This document shows positions 47,751 through 58,537 of a DNA stretch of 64,000 nt, in pieces. Position numbers and translations under genes: made by a program. The number at the start of each line of letters is the position of its first letter. Position 1 is the first letter of the stretch. The stretch comes from Hibiscus mutabilis. Taxonomy: Eukaryota > Streptophyta > Magnoliopsida > Malvales > Malvaceae. The stretch lies in contig CM033744.1 in NCBI GenBank assembly GCA_019671005.1, positions 10,284,128 to 10,348,127 of the forward strand, given 5' to 3'. The notes beneath the pieces were generated by a model that did not search any database, had not been told where the DNA came from, and saw nothing but the letters and a program-made list of their open reading frames with translations.

Positions 47751-49185
47751 ATGGCTTCATCTTCTACTCCCATCAAGCGATTCTTCAACGAGGAGATCGA
47801 GAAAAAGTTCGAATCCAACTTTGCCTCGAGGAGCTTTTACTATGAGAAGCACTTCGACCTCCAAACAGAGACGAACAATGACTTCCCTCCAGAATTCATG
47901 TCTACGATTAACTTGCACAAATGGACTCAGTTCTACCAGCAAAGGGGGGAGGTCTATGCCACAATCGTCCAAGATTTTATGCGCACCTTGTGACCAAGGA
48001 TTCACCATTCTTGATAATTAGAGGTAAATGTGTTCGTTTCGATGAAGGGTATATCAATAATATGTTTGAGTTAGATGGTGCAGAGGATGAGTATTTTGAG
48101 TACGCGAATTCAATGAACGCTGCCAAGAGAAAGAGGCTACTGGTAGATCTGTGTGAACCTGGCACGGCATGGACAGTGTCATCCAAAAGGCACCGTACGG
48201 TGAAGAGGCTGACATTAAAACCCCAATAGAGGGGATGGAATCACTTCCTCAAGGCTAATCTGATGCCCACATCCCATAACGAGACCGTGTCGGAAGAGAT
48301 GATGATTTTGTTGCACTCCATTGTTATGGGGCGCAAGATCAATGTTGGCAAGCTTATTATTGAGGAAACCTACAAGTGCGCAGTGAAAGGTACTGGCAGC
48401 TTGTTTTTCCCTTTGTTGATTTCTAACGTTTGTATGCTCCATGATGTGCCAAGGCTGGATACGGATAAGGGGCAAATGATCAAAGGAACAACGATTAATG
48501 TGGCTATATAGAGGAATTTAGTTGTTGTCGAGCCTAAAGACAAGGGCAATAGAAAGGCAAGGGCACCCACGCCAAAGCCCAAGGAGTCAAGGGTCGCGCC
48601 AGCAAGCATGCCAGAAACTGTGCCAAACAGTTCACTGGCAATGTTGTCCCAAATTCACCAACGCCAAGAGATTATTCTACAAAAGCTGGAAAAGGCTAAA
48701 GAGTTCAATGTCAAGTTGAGCACTATATCCAGGCTAGGGATGCGGTGATCAAAGAGGCTTTTACAAAATTATCAACTGATTTTGTGCCAGAATTTCCAGA
48801 CTTCCCTGTCTTTCTCTCTGTCAGTGACAATGTCATGCCAGCTAGTCCAGTTCATACCCCGTTTGATGCCACAGTCCCGTTGTCCCCAATTGAAGTTAAG
48901 TCTGCCAGTTCTGATTCTTCATCTGAATCGAAGGAAACCAAAGCCAAGTCTTCCAAAGCCAAGTCGCCAATAACATATATTGTCCATACGCCATCTGATG
49001 CCACCGATGCACTTGCTGCTTCGAAGCCTACCAAGGAAAAAAAGGAAGTTGGAGCCTCCACTGCCGCTTCAAAATCGAGCCTGAAAAGAAAGAAACGCAT
49101 GGCCCCTGATCGAGGGCCATTTGTGAGAAGAAAAACTCATGCCGCACGACAAATAGTCTCTGAAGGGGAGTCCTCTTCTTCCTAA
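47751..49185 (+). pseudogene. Env-position protein (putative plant transposon protein domain), Athila-like element
   Basis: It starts MASSSTPIKRFFNEEIEKKF, then FASRSFYYEKHFDL, and breaks frame near 47975. The next part (to 48229) has LVTKDSPFLIIRGK, FDEGYINNMFELDG and HRTVKRLTLKPQ, then a stop. 48231-48511 has NHFLKANLMPTSHNE, GRKINVGKLIIEETYKC and LFFPLLISNVCMLHDVP. After another stop and shift the tail (48745-49185) is Ser/Lys-rich and ends in a basic stretch (SSLKRKKRMAPDRGPFVRRK). I relate the middle to PF20167. No signal peptide or obvious transmembrane anchor is seen, so calling it envelope rests on position only. Confidence 0.75.
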
Positions 49186-50224
49186 ACTCCTTTACATTTC
49201 ATTACATTTACATGATCATGCATTTTATTTTGTATATATATGTCGTTTCATGCATTAGGGACAATGCACATCTTGGGTTTGGGGTGTGCATTTCTTCATA
49301 TTTATGCCATGCATTTCATGTTTAATTTTCTGTTGCCATGCCATTTAGGTCATTTAGGATAGATGCATACCGAACCACTAAAAAAAGAAAAAGAAAATTT
49401 TGCCTCGGTTCAATTCTGAAAAAATGTTAACATTTGTTAGGCAAGTTTGATTTGATCTAGGTAACTGTCCAATGAGGAAACTCTAATCTTTAGTTGTCAT
49501 GCCATGCCAGCAAAGTAGTATGCCAGGTTAGCTTGGCAATTGATCTCTAGTTTAGGGAATTGAACTTTTACTTAACACGTAGTATGTATCTAGTCCCTTA
49601 GCAAACTTAGACTTTTTGAAACTAAGCTCAGATATGAAAAAAAGTGATGATGCCAGGGTAAAAATAAGTAAATAAGGTAGCAATGTTTTGTCAAGGCAAG
49701 AAAAAAATAGAACTCTCCTCTACCTTAGGGATAATAAGCTATTTGGGGCTTCGTGGTTTGTTCCCTCTTAGTTCTCAAGTCCAAAACTTTAGGGTATGAG
49801 TTGAAGAGGAAGCCTAGTGATGTCTAGATTAAGGTGGGGATTCGTGGTATGCTCCTTCTTATCTCTCACGCTAAATAGGGTCACGAAGCAAGCTTAAATG
49901 AATACCAGCAAGAAACCCTTGGCAAAGAAAGAAAAAATGATGAAAAATATATATATCTGAGTTTAGATAGTAAAATTTGTCTAAGGGGATGAAAGAAAAC
50001 TGGATGTATATTGCCTACACTCATGCACACTTCATGAACTTTGACTAGAGTTACTTGAATTACTACCTGCTTGCCATTATTGCACTGAGATACTGAGGAC
50101 AGAAATAGAGCCAAATTCTGCTTGCCAGCACGTGTTGGCATTCAACCAAAATTTTGTCGAGGTAACTTTTTCACAGTTTCTGTTTTTATTTTGATTGCAT
50201 TACTTGAGGACAAGCAATGAGTTA
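49186..50224 (+). other. 3' non-coding region of the Athila-like element
   Basis: It matches 27757-29044 of the sister element in inverted orientation (for example CATTTAGGTCATTTAGGATAG near 49350 against its complement near 28640). No coding sequence is recognised. Confidence 0.65.
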
Positions 50225-50236
50225 GGTTTGGAGGTG
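50225..50236 (+). other. Polypurine tract of the Athila-like element
   Basis: GGTTTGGAGGTG directly precedes the 3' LTR start at 50237. Confidence 0.75.
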
Positions 50237-51714
50237 TGTTACCTCTCCAAAAGTACTGTTTTTAATGCCAATCTTACAATGCTTTTACTTGTTTTTAGGT
50301 ACATTTAGTTGCATTAGGATGTTAGAATCATGCATTTGTATAAGGAGTTTAGAGTTTTGTCTATGCCAGTGTGAAGGGTTGTTTTGTTGGCAATTTTGCA
50401 GGTATGGCATAGGATTTGGCCCAGAAAAGCAACACAGGAATGAGCGCCAGAGAGAATGCTGAGTACTGTTGGCACAGATGGACCAGACAATGCCAAGCAC
50501 CGGTTGGCAGAGAAGTGAACTTGATGCCAGGCCAAGAAGTTGTTGGGCCCCGAAAAAATAGGAAATGATTAGGCTCCGAAAAGATAGCAATTGGATCAAT
50601 CTTTGAAAAAAATAGCGGATAAGATGGTGCCAAGACTTGTTGGTAGATTCATGCCAAGCTTGGATGTCAGGGCAGGGTCGGTAGGATGACGTCAGCCTTA
50701 GCCTGATCAGCTCTCATTCAAATTTGGATAAGAAGATAATCCTTTATCCCTTGGGCAGTTGAAACTCAAAATTTGAAGAGCTAGTCCTATCTCTTCCTCG
50801 CACGCCTATTTAAATACCAACCAAGCTAGCATTTGTAGGAGAAGATTGGATCGTGAGGAGTTGGTGTATGACGATTGACAATCGGCTGCACCGTGGAAGG
50901 GTGGTCCGACCAACTTGGCCGAGGAGCCTGGATCTTGAAGGGCTGCATCAGAAGACCCCTTCTAGCCCATTTTCTCTTTCAAGTTATTTCATTTTGTTTT
51001 TAAGGATGATGTATCTCGAAAACGTTTATGGATTGTTGGTTAAATCCCTCACCATGAACTAATTTATAGTTGGTGGGGAATGTTTGGGTTTTATATTATT
51101 TTCATTCTTTATTTTTTAATAATAAATCAGCCTTGGCACGATTTTATCTGTTCGGCATACTTTAATGTTTCCTAAATACTCCGCCAAGCGAGAACTGGCA
51201 CTGTTGGCCTATTGTGCCTCAATATCTTAACAGACTTGGGGTGGCAACGAATAAGTTGTTGAATACTGAGGAAAGAAGCTTCGAGAGAAGTCGTTCAAGT
51301 AGATGAACTTACTTCGGGGGTGAAATTACCCTTTAGGAGTGTAGATTGGAGCTTAATCAAATTGGTTTATTTAAAATCAAACACTATAGAGATATAGGGT
51401 TTTTCATGATCAATTTAGGGCAATGACCATCGAGAGAGGCTTTGCCAATTGTGAATCTGCTCGGCAAACAATGCCAAGACAGGTTGTTGTTAAAGGCTGG
51501 CATGGCATGAACAGCATGAAAAACAGGCATTCTCTGCCAACGCTCATCATTCATTAAAACACCTTCCTTGCCAACGTATTTACTTTACTTGCATTTCTTT
51601 ACTTTTTAATTATTTTCCAAAACCAATTTCAAATTAACTTTTTCTTAAGGCAAGTAACAATCAAGGCAATTGAATTCCAAGTCAATCTCTGTGGGATCGA
51701 TACTCAGCTTACCA
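50237..51714 (+). repeat. 3' LTR of the Athila-like element, U5 end missing
   Basis: It is collinear with 39916-41511 from TGTTACCTCTCC as far as ACTCAGCTTACCA, then stops. About 120 bases present at the end of the other LTR (from GCTGTATTACTTGC to GTCTACA) are absent. The next five bases are ATTAA, identical to the TSD on the left. Confidence 0.88.
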
Positions 51715-51719
51715 ATTAA

Positions 51720-52521
51720 TCAACTCAAATAAGGCAATTTAGTCAAATTTAACCTTAAATCCTAATGTCCATGCCCTAAATTTAACCAAAAAGTCTGTAC
51801 TAAAGGTGAGCAAAAGTATATTAAAATGAATTAATCAACCTAATTAAAATTTACAAGTTATAAATTAAATAATACTTAATTTGAGTTCGAGTCATACCAA
51901 ATTAATTATTCGAATCAATTTACGTTTGCTTCAGTTTAGAATTTGGGTTAGACAGGTTTGAATTGTTAAAATTTTATGGTCAAATCGAATCTGGTTTTCT
52001 GATTCATGTCTGAGTTTTTTTATTAAGTAAATAAATATTTACGTTCTCAAGGCAAATGTCAAGATTCAAATCTATACAAAATAAAACAACAAGAATATAT
52101 TTAATCACTCGGTCAATTATTTAATCTCTAAATCTGAGAAGTGATGTGTCTAATTAAACTTTTTTTTCTTGTTGTTTAACACAAATAAGAAATAGACTTT
52201 GGGCCTTGACCTAACTCAATTTTTTGGGTTTCTACCAAGTTAAGCCACTAACATATTAAAGAAGCTATCTAACTCCATGTGGACCATTCAAAGTTGACGG
52301 CCTTAACCATCACATTTCATAACCCAAATTCCTAGAGAGGATATAATAATATGGTTTATATATTATACATTTATCAAAGTATACATCTATATAATGATAA
52401 CGAATGCATCACATAATTCACTGCCAATGAAATATATAATTACTAATTAAATGTTTTCAAAATGTGATATTATATAACTCATTGTTAATACATGAATTCA
52501 TATTCCATTATGTACATAATC

Positions 52522-52553
<32 letters not shown>

Positions 52554-54492
52554 TCAAGTTACGATAGTCAAAGACCTTAGCTTAATGACTAGTTGCTTTT
52601 GAGAATTTTGACGTTTCGGCTTTGAGTCTTATACCGTGTGGATCATCTGTGACATCGCGTTTCACTTTATATGTTGTTATTTTAAATTATAGTATGATTG
52701 TATATTATAATATTTGATTCTGATTATAGTGATTAGATGTATGACTTATTATCGTATTTATATGAAATGATAAAATTCAAATTCCAAGTTTTTTATTGAT
52801 ATTTTTAAAAAAAAAAATAAGATGGATATGTAAAAAAATTGAATAGCAAGATTATTAAATATTATCTTTTAAAGACATTTGTATGAACCAATTAAATTAA
52901 ATTAGAGAAGATGAACTTCCTCAAGAATAAGTAGAATGCTTTTTAAGGTTTGGTTGTGCATTTTCACTCATTGGTAGTGAGTAAAGTATGTGTTCTTAAC
53001 ATTTTGTTGTGATTATATGATAGTATTTGTTATTTACTTTTAATTTTTTAAAAATGCACATTTATAAATTACACTGTTCGAATTTAAATCACTTAAAAAA
53101 ATATAATTTTTTACTATTAAAGCCACTCGATGGGTTCACATGCAAAGGATGTTAACCGCTTGTCGTTTCGCTAAAGTGCATCATCACCTTATGATAAAAT
53201 GGGGATTTCCATAAACCCACTTAAATCCCATAAATACTCTACTCAAACCAAATCTTATTTAGGGTGGTAATTTATTTCGAATCCAATTCGAATTCGATCC
53301 GATCCAAAGAAAAAAAATCCAATCCAAATTTGATTAGAAAAAGTTTAAATTCGAATCTGAAAAAAGTCTGAGTCCTAATTGGAGGTGTATCAGATATAGA
53401 TACTGTCATGATCCAATCTGGATCCGATCCAAGTTCGAATCAAAACATTTATAACTTTTAATTCTTTAAAATAAATATCATTTGTAATATTTACATTAAA
53501 ATAATAATACAACATATATAAAGTAAAAAAGTTAACCTAAATACATTAAAAGAAACATAAATATAATAAGGTAATTTGAAATAATGGTAAAAACAAAATT
53601 AACTTACATATAAAACCATATTAAAAGTGATAATAAAAATATAAATGTATTAAAATAGAAGTTAAATAATAATAATAATAATAATTACTAAGATTTATAT
53701 CTATTAACTAAACTTAATATTACACGAATATATCTATGTATACCATATGCATATATACATAAATATGAAAAAATAAATAAATGTAAGATAAAATCATAGC
53801 CAAACAATCAAGAAAATAAATATAATGGAGAAATAAATAAATATAAATATCAATAAATTACCGACAAGTAAGAAAATTAGTGAATAAAATGGCAAATAAT
53901 GTGAAATTTCAAGATAAAGTTAAAATATATTAGGCTAATGTTAAAATGGTAAATAATGTACATTGTCAAAGGGTTAAGAATATTTATGAACAGATACTAC
54001 CTTGTAATCACCTTTAGACTATTCAAAAAAATCTTAGGCTAAAATTATGAATTAAAATAGGAAGTAAATTAAAAGCATAAATAATAAACACAAAAATTTA
54101 AATATAGTCAAGAAACAAGGGGTGAAAATGAATAAATACAGAATTAAATGACATAAATTAAAACGCAAGAAATTGAATACACAAAATTATGGACTAATTT
54201 GCATTAAAATAAAAATATTAGAGGGCCGAAATAAAATATACCCTGGAAACGCTAAAATTCGCGGATATGACCCTCAAAGTCAGGTCAACATTAGGGATGA
54301 CAATTTAATTTGAATCTAATCCGAAAAAATCCAATTTCGAATCTGAAAAAATAACGGAGTTCGATTATAATCGATTTGGACTTAAACTCTATACAGTCCG
54401 ATCAATTGCCATCCCTCTCGTCCCACATAAACGCTATGCAAAACAATCGTTGCATCACCTAACCAGTAACCAGTAGTTTTTTAGTTTTATGG
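51720..54492. other. AT-rich intergenic region
   Basis: No gene is recognised. It includes an ATA microsatellite (52522-52552). At 53262 and 54290 two related stretches begin TAGGG(T/A)(G)G.. followed by AATTTGAATCTAATCC-like words. These are degenerate AT-rich repeats without clear element ends. Confidence 0.45.
52522..52552. repeat. ATA microsatellite
   Basis: About ten ATA units. Confidence 0.9.
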
Positions 54493-55098
54493 GGGTATTT
54501 TAGCCCATAAATATGTACCAAATAATAAATTTAGTTCATCCACGATAAAATCACCTAATTGGGGTCTTCAAATACGTAAATTGCATTAATTTAATCCTTT
54601 AACCAACATTAACGGTTACTTAATTAACGGATTGATGTGGTAATCTACTATGCTAGCATGACAATATATAGTGGATGATCTTATGTCATAGGGGAAATAT
54701 TGAAAAAAAATTAGAAATAAAAACACTATTATTTTTAAAAAAAAAAGTAAATTAAAATAACTAAAATATTAGAGCCTAGAAAATGATAAATTATAAATTA
54801 TTAAAAAATATAAATATAAACTACTAAAAATATGAACATTTTTTTATCATAAAAGTCGTTGAATATCTCCGGTTAGCATGAGTCTATTGTTATTCCCTGA
54901 ACATATTTTCATTTGATTCAACCTTGCATTAGAGTATAAATGGTTTTTGAGATTTCTTCCTATAGTTTAAAAATGATGGTATAAAATTTGCAAATAAATT
55001 GGAATTCACGAATATTATTTTGGAATCTCAAATTTTGATTTCTTAGATGTAATCAATATAACATGAGACTAGTTTGAGTTTCTCCACAATAAAATCTA

Positions 55099-55550
55099 GG
55101 GTAAAGTACACACATGGTCACTAAACTATTCCAAAAAAATACAAAATGGTCATCAAATTTTCAAAAGTTACATAATGGGCATTAAACTTTAGTTTTTGTT
55201 ACAAAATGGTCACTGAGTCATTAGCTGTTGTTAACTTGGTGACATGACAGTTACAAAAATTTGTATAACAACACATTTAATCCTCAATATTTACACATTC
55301 AATCAATTTAGACATCAATAATGAGGGTTAAATTAGGATTAAATTGATTGAATGTGTAAATATGAAGGATTAAATGTGTTATTATTCAAATTTTCGTAAT
55401 TGCCACGTCATTTACTTAATGACAATTAATGGCTCGGTGACCATTTTGTAATAAAAACTCAAGTTGAATACCCATTATGTAACTCTTGAAAGTTTGGTGA
55501 CCATTTTATATTTTTTGAGATAGTTTAGTGACTATTTGTTTACTTTACCT
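55099..55550. mobile_element. 452-bp foldback MITE, Mutator-like
   Basis: It begins GGGTAAAGTACACACATGG, and the complement of its right end begins AGGTAAAGTAAACAAATAG. The inverted arms extend nearly to the middle (ACAAAATGGTCA and CACATTTAATCC words on both sides). The 9-bp flanks TAAAATCTA (55090-55098, 55551-55559) are identical, the TSD length of Mutator-like elements. There is no coding capacity. Confidence 0.88.
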
Positions 55551-56170
55551 TAAAATCTAAAGTTTTATTTATATATTCACATAAAACAATGAAAAATCAC
55601 AATCAACTAAATAACTCTGCATAAACTTAAACTGATGATGTCTTGTTACATCAATTGCTTTTAAAAAGACTAAATTTGAGGTTCAAAACTGCATTAATGA
55701 GCACCAATTTTATATAGATAGAGCTCTATTAATTTGAAATCGTATGAGAGAATCACATAGGTCATTATTGTTTGGGTAAACTACACCAGTGACCACCGAA
55801 CTAATTGGCGTACCTATTTTGACCACCGAACTATCGAACTCGTCAATGAAACCACCAAACTTATTAAATTGACATATTTTGACCACCGCCGTTAAAAAAC
55901 TAACAGATAGGTGACGGAAGGTGACGTGGCAGTTAACAAAATGTTATAAAATTACACATTTAATCTCTGCTATTTACACATTCTTTCAATTTAGTCCTAA
56001 TTTTAATTAATAAAATAAATTAATTAAATTAATTAGGTGGTGACGTGTCAACACATTATTGGAGGACTTTAATTATTTATATATTTGATTTTATTAATTT
56101 ATTTCCTCCTCCAATCAGGTGGTGACATCACCACCAGTTTAGAGGAAAAATGGATATCAAGCAAACTACA

Positions 56171-56233
56171 CTTGGTAAGAGTCGAACCCAGGTGATGCAG
56201 TGGTAAAGGCAGTGGCTTAGCCACTGCACCAAG
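56171..56233 (-). other. tRNA-like module in the left arm of the foldback element
   Basis: On the minus strand 63 bases run from CTTGGTGCAGTGGCTAAG to GGTTCGACTCTTACCAAG. The ends CTTGGT and ACCAAG can pair like an acceptor stem. TGGTGCAGTGGC resembles a pol III A box and GGTTCGACTCT matches the B-box consensus at 10 of 11 positions. It is shorter than a real tRNA and lacks a normal anticodon arm, so it is a relic or SINE-head-like piece and not a tRNA gene. Confidence 0.55.
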
Positions 56234-57053
56234 CACATCTTTGTGCTTCAAGACACTATATTTAATATATATGTCTTATTGTTTTCTATATTTATTCTTT
56301 TAATTTAACATATATAATCATCGAATTAATTTCACATATATAACCCTAAACCCTAAACACTAATTTCACATCAAATTAATTTCACACATATAGCCCTAAA
56401 CCCCAAACCCTAAACACTAATTTCACATATATAACCCTAAACATTAATTTCACATATATAATCATCAAATTAATTTCACATATATAACACTAAACACTAA
56501 ATGCTAAAACCCTAAACACTTAGGGTTTAGTATTTAGGGTTTGGGGTTTATCATTTAGGGTTAGTGTTTAGCATTTAGGATTATATATGTGAAATTAATT
56601 TGATGATTATATATGTGAAATTAGTGTTTAGGGTTTGGGGTTTGGGTTTAGGGTTATATATGTAAAATTAATTTGATGATTATATATGTGCAATTAGTGT
56701 TTAGGGTTTAGGGTTATATATATGAAATTAATTTGATGATTATATATGTGAAATTAGTGTTTAGGGTTTGGGGTTTAGGATTTTGGGTTATATATGTGAA
56801 ATTAATTTGATGATTATATATGTGAAATTAGTGTTTAGGGTTTGGGTTTAGGGTTATATATGTAAAATTAATTTGATGTAAATTTAGTGTTTAGGGTTTG
56901 GGTTTAGGGTTATATATGTGAAATTGGTGTTTAGGGTTTAGGGTTATATATGTGAAATTAATTCGATGATTATATATGTTAAATTAAAAGAATAAATATA
57001 GAGAAAAATAAGACATATATATTAAATATAGTGTTTTGAAGTGCAAAGATGTG

Positions 57054-57116
57054 CTTGGTGTAGTGGCTATGCCATTGCCTTTACCCCTGCATCACCCGGG
57101 TATGAATCTCATCAAG
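57054..57116 (+). other. tRNA-like module in the right arm of the foldback element
   Basis: This is the inverted partner of 56171-56233, also 63 bases. The B-box position reads GGTATGAATCT, two changes from consensus, and the terminal pairing is weaker (CTTGGT with ATCAAG). Confidence 0.5.
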
Positions 57117-57523
57117 TGTAGGTTTGCTTGATTTTCATTTTCTCCTCTAAACTGGTGGTGACATGTGTCACCACCTGATTGGAGGAGGAAATAAATTAAT
57201 AAAATCAAATATATAAATAATTAAAGTCCTCAAATAACGTGTTGACACGTGTCACCACCTAATTAATTTAGTTAATTTATTTTATTAATTAAAAAATTAG
57301 GACTAAATTGAAAGAATGTGTAAATAGCAGGGATTAAATGTGTAATTTTATAACATTTTGTTAACTGACACGTCACCTATCCGTTAGTTTTTTAACGGCG
57401 GTGGTCAAAATAAGTCAATTTAATAAGTTTGGTGGTCTGATTGACGAGTTCGATAGTTCGGTGGTCAAAATAGGTACGCTCAATTAGTTCGGTGGTCACT
57501 GGTGTAGTTTACCCTTATTATTT

Positions 57524-58320
57524 TAATAGAAGATAAATCTATTGAAAATATATTTGAGAAAATATGACAAATTCAAATTGTCGAGAAACAACCAAAAATT
57601 TATCCAATGAATGCATTTATTTTTTTGTTTTATTATTTTTTAATACATATTTTTTAAAAAATGAACTTTATAATATCAAGCAGCTTTCAATATTTCGAAT
57701 TTTTAATATTTTATTTTTTAACAGTTTAAATACTTTTATCGTGCTTAATTTTTTAAAAATTTAAAATTTTATATTTTTTCAGATTTTTTTGAATTTTTAT
57801 TGCATTTCTTTGGTTTTTCTTCAATATTAAATGAGTTCTCTAGCTTTCTATAAAAATTAATTACGCCCTCAAACTTCCTAAAAGTCAATATTATCCTTAT
57901 GCCGCACCATTATTTGGACAAAATTTTTTTGCCCATTTTCGGTGTCTAACACTAAAAAATTAAATTTTAAGCTCTAACTTAAAATTTTAAATCTTACACC
58001 ATAAACCCTAAACCCTAAAAATATATCATAACCATAATTTTCTAAACCCTAAATTTATTTTTTTTAGTGTGGAGACATAAATAAAAATACTGAAAAGAGA
58101 CAAATAATTTTTATTTTCATCAACTATCGTAGATTGTCACGTCAGTACTGGTAACTGTTATTTCAATACAATAACAATTTACGTTGATCAAAGAGTTAAA
58201 TTGATACAATTCACAAATTTAAAAGTCTAATTAAATAATTTTTTGTGATAGAATTAAATCAATTATTTAATGCGGTTCTTTAGGTTATTTAAAAAAAATA
58301 TATATTTGATGCGGTTTGAG
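57524..58320. other. AT-rich non-coding stretch
   Basis: It lies between the giant palindrome and the possible outer terminus at 58333. T-rich and A-rich runs and a few CCCTAAA motifs (57990-58020) are present. The 66-codon frame at 57564-57764 is low complexity and not supported. Confidence 0.5.
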
Positions 58321-58491
58321 GGCTAAAATACCCTTAAGCTTCTTCTTCTTTTTTTTATGATTTCAGGTGACAGATGGAGGCCTTCACTTCAAAGCAAGGA
58401 ACCCTCCATGGATTTAAATCCACACACTTCCATTTAACCTTTTTATGTCATGATTCCCCCAATCTCCCCCAAATGGCATCCCCTCCATTAT

Positions 58492-58497
58492 TATAAA
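58492..58497 (+). promoter_or_regulatory. TATA box of the GT14 gene
   Basis: TATAAA lies 41 bases before the ATG at 58538 and is followed by a pyrimidine-rich TTTCTTTCTTCTTCCC, typical of a plant transcription start. Confidence 0.65.
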
Positions 58498-58537
58498 CTA
58501 CCCGTTTCTTTCTTCTTCCCAACCGTCTGAAACTGAG

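Larger units (their letters stand above)
39916..51714 (+). mobile_element. Athila-like Ty3-gypsy element with decayed gag-pol and env-position frame
   Basis: Order: 5' LTR (39916-41511), PBS (41518), gag, protease, RT, RNase H, integrase, a 0.7-kb gap, an env-position frame, a 3' non-coding stretch, polypurine tract, 3' LTR (50237-51714). The TSD ATTAA is perfect (39911-39915, 51715-51719). RT motifs such as KKGGMTVV, ITGWRACMDHRKLN and FMDDF, the AITLRSGK motif after gag, the tRNA-Asp-like PBS and the extra 3' frame point to the Athila clade. All frames carry stops or shifts. Confidence 0.9.
55774..57514. mobile_element. 1.74-kb giant foldback element, Mutator-like, with telomere-like core
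   Basis: The left end is GGGTAAACTACACCAGTGAC and the right end is its exact complement. Flanks are TTATTGTTT (55765-55773) and TTATTATTT (57515-57523), a 9-bp TSD with one mismatch. The whole body is a palindrome centred near 56520. The left arm is about 746 and the right about 994 bases, the difference coming from extra tandem units in the right half. The core (56340-56950) mixes CCCTAAA/TTTAGGG motifs with ATATATGTGAAATTAATTTG units. Each arm carries a tRNA-like module. No protein is encoded. Confidence 0.88.
54493..58333. mobile_element. Possible outer foldback element with GGGTATTTTAGCCC termini
   Basis: GGGTATTTTAGCCC at 54493-54506 and its exact complement ending at 58333 face each other. 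About 200 bases inside each end are also related in inverted orientation (TTAATCCTTTAACCAACATTAACGG side against the complement of 58130-58290). The two foldback elements below lie between them. No 9-bp TSD is visible at these exact ends (GTTTTATGG against TTAAGCTTC), so unity of the element is not proven. Confidence 0.45.

Noticed and set aside
56171..56233. Functional tRNA gene
   Set aside because: It is only 63 bases, with no proper anticodon arm, and its partner has a degraded B box.
56340..56950. True interstitial telomere array
   Set aside because: CCCTAAA motifs are single or double and separated by AT-rich units, all within a foldback element.
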